Shown here piece by piece: positions 6,470 through 13,569 of a stretch of DNA of 18,197 nt. The stretch spans positions 1-18,197 of the forward strand of contig JBDTNQ010000087.1 of assembly GCA_039933635.1 (NCBI GenBank). Reading direction: 5' to 3'. How positions within the stretch are numbered: position 1 is the first letter of the stretch; every line of letters begins with the position of its first letter. The translations under genes and the position numbers were made by a program. Below the pieces are notes generated by a model. The model did no database searches and was not told the origin of the DNA. It saw only the letters and a list, made by a program, of their open reading frames with translations. Origin of the DNA: JBDTNQ01 sp039933635. GTDB taxonomy: Bacteria; Acidobacteriota; Vicinamibacteria; Vicinamibacterales; SCN-69-37.

Positions 6470-7474
6470 ATGTATGAAGAGTTCTTCGGCCTGAGGGAGC
6501 GTCCATTCGACCTGACGCCGAGTCCCAAGTTTCTCGTGCTGACCGAATCGCATCGGGAGGCGCTGAGGAATCTGGAGTACGGCATTGTCAGTCGCAAGGG
6601 GATTACGCTGCTCATCGGGGATGCTGGCGCCGGCAAGACGACGGTGATTCGTGCGGCGATTGAGAAACTGCCGACGCACGTCCACACGGTACATATCAGC
6701 AACCCGACGCTGAGCCGGCCCGAGTTCGTGGAGACCCTGGCGGCGAAGTTCGATTTGTCGCACGCCGCCGCACACTCGAAGGCCGTGATGCTGGCCGAGC
6801 TCGAAGCGCTCCTCCGGCGTCGCCGCGACGCCGGGGAGAGCAGCGTGATGATCGTGGACGAAGCGCAGAGTCTACCCCTCGATTTGCTCGAAGAGGTCCG
6901 TCTCTTGGCGAACATCGAAACGGACTCGGAGAAGTTGCTGTCGGTGATCATCGCGGGTCAGCCGGAGCTCGCGACGCGGTTGAATCAGCCCGAGCTGCGG
7001 CAACTCAAGCAGCGTGTCGCGCTGCGCTGCGAGCTGCGGCCGCTGCATCGCGCTGAAACCGAGGCGTACATCGCGGGCCGGATCCGGGCGGCTGGTGGCA
7101 TTGGCGCCCGCGTCTTCACGCGGGAGGCCGTGTCGGTGATTCACGATGGCGCGCAAGGGCTGCCGCGAACCGTGAACGTGATTGCGGACAATGCGTTGCT
7201 CGGGGGATTCGCGGCGGGGAAGAAACCGGTTGGCACGGACATCGTCATGGACGTCTGCCGCGACTTCGACCTCGCGTCGGTCGGTGAGACGCTCGCGGCC
7301 CCGGGCGCCACGACGGAGCGCGAACACGATGGCGCGCATCCGTTGCGGCTGAAGCCGGCGCGGAGCGACGTGAACGGCACCCGAGTGGCAAACGATCGCC
7401 CGGGCGACAATCCTGAAGGCATGTTCGGCGCGTTTTCATCGAGACGGAAGCGCTTTTCGTTCTTCTGGAACTAG
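6470..7474 (+). CDS. ExeA-like AAA+ ATPase of XrtA/EPS loci
   Basis: This 334-aa cytoplasmic ATPase belongs to the group found in PEP-CTERM/XrtA EPS clusters and related to ExeA of type II secretion. It begins with the characteristic MYEEFFGLRERPFDLTPSPKF (1-21). Walker A is GDAGAGKTT (50-58), Walker B is VMIVDEAQ (126-133), and an AGQPEL sensor segment and an arginine-rich HRAE region follow. The ATPase core ends near residue 265; the remaining 70 or so residues are Ala/Arg-rich and look disordered. The peptidoglycan-binding C-terminal domain of classical ExeA is not recognisable. ATG 6470 is preferred over an in-frame TTG at 6446, because the family's conserved N-terminus starts there and it avoids overlap. 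The upstream Shine-Dalgarno sequence is weak, so coupling to Wzz translation is likely. Its exact role in EPS export is not established in the family. Confidence 0.9.
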   Translation: MYEEFFGLRERPFDLTPSPKFLVLTESHREALRNLEYGIVSRKGITLLIGDAGAGKTTVIRAAIEKLPTHVHTVHISNPTLSRPEFVETLAAKFDLSHAAAHSKAVMLAELEALLRRRRDAGESSVMIVDEAQSLPLDLLEEVRLLANIETDSEKLLSVIIAGQPELATRLNQPELRQLKQRVALRCELRPLHRAETEAYIAGRIRAAGGIGARVFTREAVSVIHDGAQGLPRTVNVIADNALLGGFAAGKKPVGTDIVMDVCRDFDLASVGETLAAPGATTEREHDGAHPLRLKPARSDVNGTRVANDRPGDNPEGMFGAFSSRRKRFSFFWN

Positions 7475-7486
7475 GAGACTGTATCA

Positions 7487-8434
7487 ATGGGCCGCGTCGA
7501 CGAGGCGATGCGCCGGGCTGCTGAAGCCGGCGCGAGACGGACTCTGGACTTGATTCCCGATGTGGATCAGTCGCATGGCAGCAGCAGTGCCAGCGACGGT
7601 CAAACATCAGTGGAGGCATTTCCATCCGAGCAGGGTGAACGGCCGAGGCTTCGGCCCGTGGGGCCGCCGGTGGAGATGCCCATGCGCACGCCGGCGGACA
7701 GCGCGCCGCCGCCGGCTACCCGGATGCTGCCGGATCGTCTCGATCCGAGCCTTGAGCACAAGGTGGTTGTCGACGAGGCGATGGATCCCGCCTCGCGCGA
7801 ACAGTACCGCCGTTTGGCCACCGGGCTGCACGCCGCGCAGGCCGAGAGCGGTCTGAAAGTCGTGATGCTTGTGAGCGCCCTGGCGGGCGAGGGCAAGACG
7901 CTGACAGCGTCGAACCTGGCCCTCACCTTCAGCGAGTCGTACCAGCGGAGCGTGTTGTTGATTGACGGCGATCTGCGCCGTCCGTCCCTTCACACGGTGT
8001 TCAGTCTCGACAACAGCCCCGGCCTGTCCGAGGGCCTGCTCGCTCCTCAGGACCGCAAGCTGCCGCTGCACCGCGTGTCGTCCCGTCTGACGGTGCTGAC
8101 GGCCGGCACCGCGACCGACGACCCGATGGCAGCGCTCGCATCCGAGCGGATGCAGCGCCTGATCGAACAGGCGCGCGAAACCTTCGACTGGGTGATCGTG
8201 GATACGCCGCCGATTGGCCTCCTCTCCGATGCCAACCTGCTGGCCGCCTTTGCGGACGGCGCGATTCTGGTCGTGAAAGCCGAAGCCACGCCGTGCGACC
8301 TCGTCCAGCGCGCCGTGACCGCGATTGGCAAGGACCGTTTGTTGGGTGTCGTGCTCAACCGCGCGTCGGTGCCCATGGGACCCGGCTACGCATACCGTCG
8401 CTACTACGAGAGCGTCAGAACGCCGGGAGCATAG
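7487..8434 (+). CDS. BY-type tyrosine autokinase (CpsD/CapB-like), XrtA-locus type
   Basis: This 315-aa kinase should autophosphorylate on C-terminal tyrosines and cycle with the Wzz protein to control EPS polymerisation. The P-loop set of BY-kinases is complete: Walker A SALAGEGKT (130-138), Walker A' VLLIDGDLRRP (156-166) and Walker B WVIVDTPP (235-242). The tail GYAYRRYYESV (300-310) carries four tyrosines at 301, 303, 306 and 307, a short tyrosine cluster. The first 95 or so residues form a low-complexity, Pro/Ser-rich region beginning MGRVDEAMRRAAEAG, which is the usual start of the XrtA-associated kinases. The start has AGGAG at 7473-7477 with 9-nt spacing, lying across the preceding stop codon. 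It is separate from the Wzz protein, as in CapA/CapB, with the AAA ATPase gene between them. Confidence 0.93.
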   Translation: MGRVDEAMRRAAEAGARRTLDLIPDVDQSHGSSSASDGQTSVEAFPSEQGERPRLRPVGPPVEMPMRTPADSAPPPATRMLPDRLDPSLEHKVVVDEAMDPASREQYRRLATGLHAAQAESGLKVVMLVSALAGEGKTLTASNLALTFSESYQRSVLLIDGDLRRPSLHTVFSLDNSPGLSEGLLAPQDRKLPLHRVSSRLTVLTAGTATDDPMAALASERMQRLIEQARETFDWVIVDTPPIGLLSDANLLAAFADGAILVVKAEATPCDLVQRAVTAIGKDRLLGVVLNRASVPMGPGYAYRRYYESVRTPGA

Positions 8435-8438
8435 TCGA

Positions 8439-9821
8439 ATGCAAGGGTTCACCCTGCGCGCGGCGGTCCTGATTGTTTTTGAAGGATTGCTGATTGCCGC
8501 CGCCGTCGTGCTGGCGGCCTGTCTGCGTCTGCAGATCTGGTCGCTGCACGTTCTGTTCGAGGACAACGGCGTCTGGAAGACGCTGCTCGTGGCCGCGGTC
8601 ACGCAGGGGTGTTTGTACTACGGTGACCTCTACGATTTGCGACTCGTTGTCGATCGCCGTGAGCTGTTCATCCGCCTGATTCAGGCGCTCGGCGGCGCAT
8701 CGTTCGTTCTGGCCGCCATCTATTTCTGGTTCCCAGATTTGATCCTTGGTCGCGGCATCTTCATGATTGCCGCGGCGCTGATCATCCTTCTCGTCGCCGG
8801 ATGGCGTCTGGCGTTCGAGTGGCTGAGTCGCCGCGTGGGGCCGCGCGAGCGCCTGCTGCTCGTCGGGACCAATCCCGCCGCGATCAGCCTGGCCACCGAA
8901 CTGTTCGAGCGCCGCCAGGACCTGGGCGTCGAGATCATCGGGTTCGTCGACACGGATCCGTCGAAGGTCGGCATGCACATCCTCAACCCCGGTGTGATCG
9001 GCACCATCGAGGATATTCCGTCGATTGTGCGCGCACGCAACGTCGATCGCGTGGTGGTCAGCCTGACCGACGCCCGCGGCAAGCTGCCGATGGAGAAGCT
9101 GCTTGAGATGAAGCTCGACGGCGTGACCTTCGACCACCTGCCATCGGTCTACGAGGAATACACCGGCAAGATTGCCGTCGAGAACCTGCGCCCGAGCTGG
9201 CTCATCTTCTCCGCCGGGTTCAAGAAAAGTCCCACGCTGGCGCTGTCGAAGCGCAGCCTTGACATCCTCATCGCGGCGGTCGGCATCGTCGTCGGCCTTC
9301 CGGTCATGACGTTGATCGCGCTGGCGGTGAAGCTCTCGTCTCCGGGCACGGTCTTCTATCATCAGCGCCGGGTGGGCCTGCGCGGCCATATCTTCACGGT
9401 GCACAAGTTTCGGACGATGCGCTCGGACGCCGAGGCGCAGACGGGACCTGTGTGGGCGTCGAAGACAGGAGACGCCCGCGTGACGGCCGTCGGCTACTGG
9501 CTTCGTCGGACGCGTCTGGACGAGCTGCCACAGCTCTGGAACGTGCTCATCGGCGAGATGAGCTTCGTCGGCCCGCGCCCCGAGCGTCCGGAGTTCGTGA
9601 GTGACCTGACGCGCCTGATCCCGTACTATGGCCAGCGGCACATCGTGCGTCCCGGCCTGACGGGCTGGGCGCAGGTCCGCTACACCTACGGTGCGAGCAC
9701 GGAAGACGCACTCCAGAAGCTGCAGTACGATTTGTTCTACATCAAGAATCTCAGCATCGGCTTGGACCTCTACATCATCTTCGAGACGATCAAGACGGTT
9801 GTGCTCCGGAAAGGGGCCTGA
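8439..9821 (+). CDS. Polyprenyl-phosphate sugar-1-phosphate transferase (initiating transferase, WbaP-like), XrtA-locus type
   Basis: This 460-aa inner-membrane enzyme should load the first sugar-1-phosphate onto undecaprenyl phosphate to start each EPS repeat unit. It has hydrophobic segments at about 8-28, 45-62, 83-97 and 101-121, a Rossmann-like middle domain (about 135-235, LLLVGTNPAAISLA), a membrane-inserted helix (about 274-300) and the bacterial sugar transferase domain (270-455). Visible motifs are KFRTMRSDA (323-331), RTRLDELPQLWNVL (357-370) with the catalytic Asp-Glu pair at 361-362, GEMSFVGPRPERPEF (372-386) and RPGLTGWAQVRY (404-415). The start at 8439 is chosen because GGGAG at 8425-8429 precedes it and the first TM follows directly; extending upstream would overlap the kinase in another frame. 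The sugar specificity cannot be read from the sequence. Confidence 0.94.
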   Translation: MQGFTLRAAVLIVFEGLLIAAAVVLAACLRLQIWSLHVLFEDNGVWKTLLVAAVTQGCLYYGDLYDLRLVVDRRELFIRLIQALGGASFVLAAIYFWFPDLILGRGIFMIAAALIILLVAGWRLAFEWLSRRVGPRERLLLVGTNPAAISLATELFERRQDLGVEIIGFVDTDPSKVGMHILNPGVIGTIEDIPSIVRARNVDRVVVSLTDARGKLPMEKLLEMKLDGVTFDHLPSVYEEYTGKIAVENLRPSWLIFSAGFKKSPTLALSKRSLDILIAAVGIVVGLPVMTLIALAVKLSSPGTVFYHQRRVGLRGHIFTVHKFRTMRSDAEAQTGPVWASKTGDARVTAVGYWLRRTRLDELPQLWNVLIGEMSFVGPRPERPEFVSDLTRLIPYYGQRHIVRPGLTGWAQVRYTYGASTEDALQKLQYDLFYIKNLSIGLDLYIIFETIKTVVLRKGA

Positions 9822-9824
9822 CCC

Positions 9825-10739
9825 TTGAGCGACGCGACGCCTGCGCCGGTCCCCGTCGTCAATGCCATGAGCATCGACGTGGAGGACTACTTCCACGTCA
9901 GCGTGTTCGACGGGCTCGTGCCCCGCTCGAAGTGGGACGACATGGAAAGTCGCGTGGTGGCCAACACGATGCGGCTGCTCGAGATCTTCCGGGAATACAA
10001 GGTCCGCTCCACCTTCTTCGTGCTTGGCTGGGTCGGTGAGCGGCATCCGCAGCTCGTGGCGGCGATCGCCGGTGAAGGGCACGAGATTGCCTCGCACGGC
10101 TATGCGCACCGGCTGATCTACGATCAGACGCCCGCGGCCTTTCGAGAGGACGTGCGGCGCGCCAAGGCGATTCTCGAGGATGCGTGTGGCCGGCCCGTCG
10201 TGGGCTATCGCGCTCCAAGCTACTCGATCACCCCGCGCTCGCTTTGGGCGCTCGATGTGCTGGCCGAGGAGAACTACGAGTACGACTCGAGCATCTTCCC
10301 GATCCGCCACGATCGCTACGGCATTCCCGTCTCGGCGCGCCGGCCATACTCGATCGACCGGAACGGACGTTCGATCATCGAGGTGCCGGGCTCGACGACC
10401 CAGCTCGGGCTGATGAACCTGCCGGTCGCCGGCGGTGGCTACTTCCGGCTCCTGCCGTATTGGTGGACGAAGTGGGGCATCGCGCGCGTGAACGAGATGG
10501 AGCGGCGCCCCGCGGTCTTCTATCTCCACCCCTGGGAAATCGATCCGGGTCAGCCCCGGTTGTCCGCGGGCCGACTGGGACGACTCCGTCACTATCGCAA
10601 CCTCGAGCACACCGAAGCACGGCTGCGCCAACTGCTGACCGACTTCCGCTTCGATGCCATCGACACACTTGTGGCCGACGCGCGGAGGGCCCCTCTCAGT
10701 CACGCGCACCTCACGATGCCGCTGCCGTACTCCTGGTAA
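9825..10739 (+). CDS. Polysaccharide deacetylase (NodB/CE4 type), XrtA-locus type
   Basis: This 304-aa enzyme should remove acetyl groups from N-acetylated sugars of the EPS. The NodB motifs are SIDVEDYFHV (16-25, with D18 and D21 in the catalytic and metal positions), SHGYAH (90-95, metal ligands H91 and H95), RAPSYS (129-134), DSSIFP (154-159) and FYLHPWEID (232-240, H235). This variant set, with DVEDYFH and LHPWE, is characteristic of the PEP-CTERM-locus subfamily. There is no signal peptide, so action on lipid-linked precursors inside the cell is possible. The likely start is TTG 9825, with a GGAAAGGGG stretch at 9808-9816 upstream and the catalytic motif beginning at residue 16. ATG 9867 would start directly on the motif and is less attractive. 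It follows the transferase by 3 bp and precedes the FemAB gene by 4 bp. Confidence 0.92.
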   Translation: MSDATPAPVPVVNAMSIDVEDYFHVSVFDGLVPRSKWDDMESRVVANTMRLLEIFREYKVRSTFFVLGWVGERHPQLVAAIAGEGHEIASHGYAHRLIYDQTPAAFREDVRRAKAILEDACGRPVVGYRAPSYSITPRSLWALDVLAEENYEYDSSIFPIRHDRYGIPVSARRPYSIDRNGRSIIEVPGSTTQLGLMNLPVAGGGYFRLLPYWWTKWGIARVNEMERRPAVFYLHPWEIDPGQPRLSAGRLGRLRHYRNLEHTEARLRQLLTDFRFDAIDTLVADARRAPLSHAHLTMPLPYSW

Positions 10740-10743
10740 CCGC

Positions 10744-11772
10744 ATGACGTGCGTCATCGAGGAAGCGCGCAGCGCCGCGGAGTGGGACGCGTTCGTCGAA
10801 TCGCATCCCGGCGGAACCGCCGATCATCTCTACGCGTGGCGCACAATCTTCGAGCGAGTCCTCGGCCACCAGACCGCGTACCTGGTCGCCCGACAGGACG
10901 GCCGCGTCGTCGGCGTGCTTCCCCTCGTCCTCGTGCGCTCGCGCGTGTTCGGCCGTAGCGCCATTGCCGTCCCCTTCCTCAACTATGGCGGCATGCTGGC
11001 CGATGATGCCGCGGTGCGGACATCGCTGCTCGAGGCTGCCACCCAACGGGCCCGGGCTTTCGGCGCCTCGCACGTCGAACTCCGTCACGTCGACCGTCAG
11101 TTCGAAGAACTGCCCTTCCGGCAGCACAAACTCGGCATGCGGCGTGATCTGCCAACGACCACCGAGGCGCTGTGGAGCGCCGTCGATCGCAAGATTCGCA
11201 ATCAGGTCCGCAAGGCGCAGAAGGAAGGTCTCGAAGCGGTGACGGGCGGCGCCGAGCTGGTCGACGAGTTCTACCGCGTGTTTGCCGAGAACATGCGCGA
11301 CCTCGGCACGCCGGTGTACCCGTCGGCCTTGTTTTCGGAGACGCTTCGACTCTTTTCCGATCGCGCCAAGATCTCGGTCGTTCGCTACAAGGGCCGCGCT
11401 GTGGCCGCGGGCGTGGTGATGACCTTCCGCGACGTCGTCCTCAACCCGTGGGCATCGTCGCTCCGGGAATTCCGGCATCTGTGCCCGAACATGCTGCTCT
11501 ACTGGACGTTTCTCGAGCAGGCCGTGCGCGACGGCGCGCGCGTGTTCGATTTCGGTCGTTCATCGCCAGGGGGCGGAACGCATCAGTTCAAATTGCAGTG
11601 GGGCGCTGTCGAGGTGCCGTTGCACTGGGAGTACGTGCTCCTGAACCGCGCGGAGCCGCCGAATCAGGGCCCGTCAAATCCCAGGTTTGAACGCGCCATC
11701 CGGGCGTGGCAGCGTCTCCCGCTTCCGGTGGCGAACGTCCTCGGGCCGCGCATCGCCAGACACTTGCCTTAG
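10744..11772 (+). CDS. FemAB-like / GNAT-fold protein of XrtA-type EPS loci
   Basis: This 342-aa protein has the double-GNAT fold of the FemAB family, which joins amino acids from aminoacyl-tRNA to peptidoglycan precursors. The PEP-CTERM-locus branch is proposed to modify EPS or its precursors, but its substrate is unknown. Visible signs are AVPFLNYGGMLAD (75-87), HVELRHV (110-116), KIRNQVRKAQKEGL (150-163), LNPWASSLREFRHLCPNMLLYW (233-254 region) and VFDFGRSSPGGGTHQFKLQWG (267-287 region), which is the family's C-terminal signature. No signal peptide is seen. ATG 10744 is 4 bp after the deacetylase stop; its Shine-Dalgarno sequence is weak, suggesting coupled translation. This is the last gene of the + strand EPS operon. 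In other XrtA loci exosortase genes are commonly close to this one; here the operon ends instead. Confidence 0.9.
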   Translation: MTCVIEEARSAAEWDAFVESHPGGTADHLYAWRTIFERVLGHQTAYLVARQDGRVVGVLPLVLVRSRVFGRSAIAVPFLNYGGMLADDAAVRTSLLEAATQRARAFGASHVELRHVDRQFEELPFRQHKLGMRRDLPTTTEALWSAVDRKIRNQVRKAQKEGLEAVTGGAELVDEFYRVFAENMRDLGTPVYPSALFSETLRLFSDRAKISVVRYKGRAVAAGVVMTFRDVVLNPWASSLREFRHLCPNMLLYWTFLEQAVRDGARVFDFGRSSPGGGTHQFKLQWGAVEVPLHWEYVLLNRAEPPNQGPSNPRFERAIRAWQRLPLPVANVLGPRIARHLP

Positions 11773-11822
11773 GCGGGCTGCAGGCCGCCGTCCGTGGAGC
11801 CCCGGACCTTCAGGTCCGGGGC
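11772..11822. terminator. Double hairpin in the convergent spacer (bidirectional terminator or REP-like element)
   Basis: Two stems lie back to back in the 63-bp spacer between convergent operons. The first pairs GGCGG (11772-11776) with CCGCC (11785-11789). The second is a perfect 10-bp stem, 11799-11808 with 11813-11822, closed by a TTCA tetraloop, and is very GC-rich. No T-run follows on either strand. The position suggests bidirectional termination or transcript-end protection; the design also resembles a dispersed palindromic repeat. Confidence 0.65.
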
Positions 11823-11835
11823 AGACAATGTCCCT

Positions 11836-12435
11836 CTACACGTCAACAGTGCCCGGTTGGCGCGACTGAATGACACGCGCCGGCACGCCCGCGGCGAGGC
11901 TGAAGTCGGGAATAGGCTTCGTCACGACCGAACCGGCGCCAATCACCGAATGGCGGCCGACGTCGGCCATGACGATCGCCGCGCTGCCGATCCAGGCGCC
12001 CTCACCGATTCGGACGAGCCGGCGACGCCCTTCCTGTTCGCGGATGGGGCGATCGAGATCGCCGGTGCCATGCGTGTCGCTGCCGCTAGGGACGTGAACA
12101 CCCGCGGCCAGCAACGCATCACGTTCGATGTGGACGAGACCGAGGTGGCAGTTGGGCCCCACGTAGGCGTTGGCGTCGAGCCGTGCGCCCGACTGGCTGA
12201 AGATCGTGCCGAAGTGCACACTCGCGCTGCGATCACATCCCGCGATCGTCCAGGTCAGGAAGGCGCGGCGCAGATAGACGCCGAGCAGGCCCGGAATGAT
12301 CGCGAGCGCCTGCGTCGATCCCTCGAGTGCGCGGTCGGGTCCCAGGACCTGGCGCTTCAGCGCATAGGAAAGCAGCGCCGGCAACACGGCGATCGTCGCA
12401 AGGCCGTGCAGCACAGCCTTGGCCAGGTCACGCAC
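11836..12435 (-). CDS. Hexapeptide-repeat (left-handed beta-helix) acetyltransferase
   Basis: This 199-aa O-acetyltransferase-like protein probably decorates an EPS sugar. Residues about 70-170 carry isoleucine/valine-patch hexapeptide turns (for example VGPNCHLGLVHIERDALLAAGVHV, then RIGEGAWIGSAAIVMADVG and SVIGAGSVVTKPIPDFSLAAGVPAR), with a His in SGSDTHGTGD at the usual catalytic loop. The N-terminal 60 residues contain two hydrophobic stretches (about 10-24 and 43-60), suggesting membrane association. The likely start is GTG at 12435, which overlaps the upstream gene's stop by 8 bp and has GGGAG 7 nt ahead. An in-frame ATG at 12699 would overlap the upstream gene by 272 bp and add only low-quality sequence. 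It is the last gene of the four-gene minus-strand operon. Confidence 0.88.
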   Translation of the reverse strand: MRDLAKAVLHGLATIAVLPALLSYALKRQVLGPDRALEGSTQALAIIPGLLGVYLRRAFLTWTIAGCDRSASVHFGTIFSQSGARLDANAYVGPNCHLGLVHIERDALLAAGVHVPSGSDTHGTGDLDRPIREQEGRRRLVRIGEGAWIGSAAIVMADVGRHSVIGAGSVVTKPIPDFSLAAGVPARVIQSRQPGTVDV

Positions 12436-13567
12436 GGACGAGCTCCCGGTAGATGTCCTCGAGTTTGCGCGTGCGGGCATCGAAGGAGAGGTCCTCTTCG
12501 ATGCGCCGGCGGGCGGCCGTGGCACGCCGCCTGGCCCCGTCCGGATCGTCAATGGTCCGCGTGATGGCGTCCCGCAGCGCGGGCACGTCCCGGCTCGCGA
12601 CGAGCAGGCCGTGGACGCCGTCGAAGGCGAGTTCACCGGTGCCGCCGACGTCCGTGGCGACGAGCGGCGTTTCCATCGCCATCGCTTCGAGGACGGCATT
12701 GGGCGTGCCTTCGTACTCGGACGACTGCACGAACAGATCGAACGCCTGGTGGAGGTCCGCGATGTCCTGTCGATGCCCCAGCAGCAGGCACTGGGGGCCC
12801 AGGTTCATCGTTGCCGCCTGAGCTTTGAGCGACGCCAAGAGGCTGCCGTCACCGGCGATGGCAAGTTTGACCTGCGGACGGCTCTTCAGCACCGGCGCCA
12901 CGGCTTCGAGCAACAGGTCGAAGCGCTTCTGCTGTTCAACGCGTCCGACGGCACCAATCAGAAACTCGTTGTCGGCGCACCCAAGCGCCCGGCGCATCTC
13001 GGCGCGTCGTTCCGCCAACCGTCTGAAGTTGCCGGGATCGATTGAATTGAGGATGACCGTGACGCGTTCCGCACGGGCGCCGTGGCGGATCAGCTGGTTC
13101 TTGATGTCGGTGGACACGGCAATCACGCGCGGGTACCGGGCCAGCAGGAACTTGTCGACCGGATAGTACACGAAGCGCTCGCGCGGACTCTGGCCCGTCC
13201 AGCCGTGCGCGGTCGCGAGGGGCACGACGCCGGTCTGGCGCGCGAGCCAGAGTCCGAGGAGGTCGGTCTTGTATTCGTGGGCGTGGACCAGATCGATGCC
13301 GCGATCCCGGATGAGCTGGGCCAGTTGCGGAACGACCTTGGGATCGAGCGAGTGCCGCTCGTCGACCTCGACGTAGTTGACGCCAATCTGCGCCGCCCGC
13401 TGTCCGAGACTGAACGTCGTGTCGCGTTTGTCGCGGATGTAGCAGACGAGGACGTCGATGTCGGCGGCTGCGCGGGCGGCGCCGAACAGGATCGTCTTCT
13501 CCGGACCTCCTCCTGTGCCGCGCACGCTGCGGAGTTCGAGCACGCGGATCCTGCGTCCGGCTGTCAC
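12428..13567 (-). CDS. Glycosyltransferase family 4 (GT-B fold)
   Basis: This 379-aa GT-B enzyme should transfer a sugar from a nucleotide donor to the lipid-linked EPS unit. The N-terminal half begins RIRVLELRSVRGTGGGPEK (6-24) with the glycine-rich acceptor-side loop; DLVHAHEYKTDLLG (92-105) and TAHGW (119-123) follow. The C-terminal donor domain shows GAVGRVEQQKRFDLLLEA (205-222), LAIAGDG (235-241) and the retaining E-x7-E motif at E286 and E294 within SSEYEGTPNAVLEAM. GTG 13567 begins 2 nt after the upstream stop, with AAGG 8 nt ahead. A much longer in-frame reading to 14176 runs through the neighbouring gene and is not believed. The sugar and linkage cannot be told. Confidence 0.9.
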   Translation of the reverse strand: MTAGRRIRVLELRSVRGTGGGPEKTILFGAARAAADIDVLVCYIRDKRDTTFSLGQRAAQIGVNYVEVDERHSLDPKVVPQLAQLIRDRGIDLVHAHEYKTDLLGLWLARQTGVVPLATAHGWTGQSPRERFVYYPVDKFLLARYPRVIAVSTDIKNQLIRHGARAERVTVILNSIDPGNFRRLAERRAEMRRALGCADNEFLIGAVGRVEQQKRFDLLLEAVAPVLKSRPQVKLAIAGDGSLLASLKAQAATMNLGPQCLLLGHRQDIADLHQAFDLFVQSSEYEGTPNAVLEAMAMETPLVATDVGGTGELAFDGVHGLLVASRDVPALRDAITRTIDDPDGARRRATAARRRIEEDLSFDARTRKLEDIYRELVRA

Positions 13568-13569
13568 GG

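Noticed and set aside
8415..10757. 780-aa open frame on the minus strand
   Set aside because: It lies opposite two strongly supported genes (sugar transferase and deacetylase). Its protein is rich in Arg, Asp, His and Gln without any motif, as expected for an antisense shadow in GC-rich DNA.
11794..12564. 256-aa open frame on the plus strand
   Set aside because: It begins inside the hairpin spacer and runs antisense to the hexapeptide acetyltransferase; its sequence lacks any fold signature.
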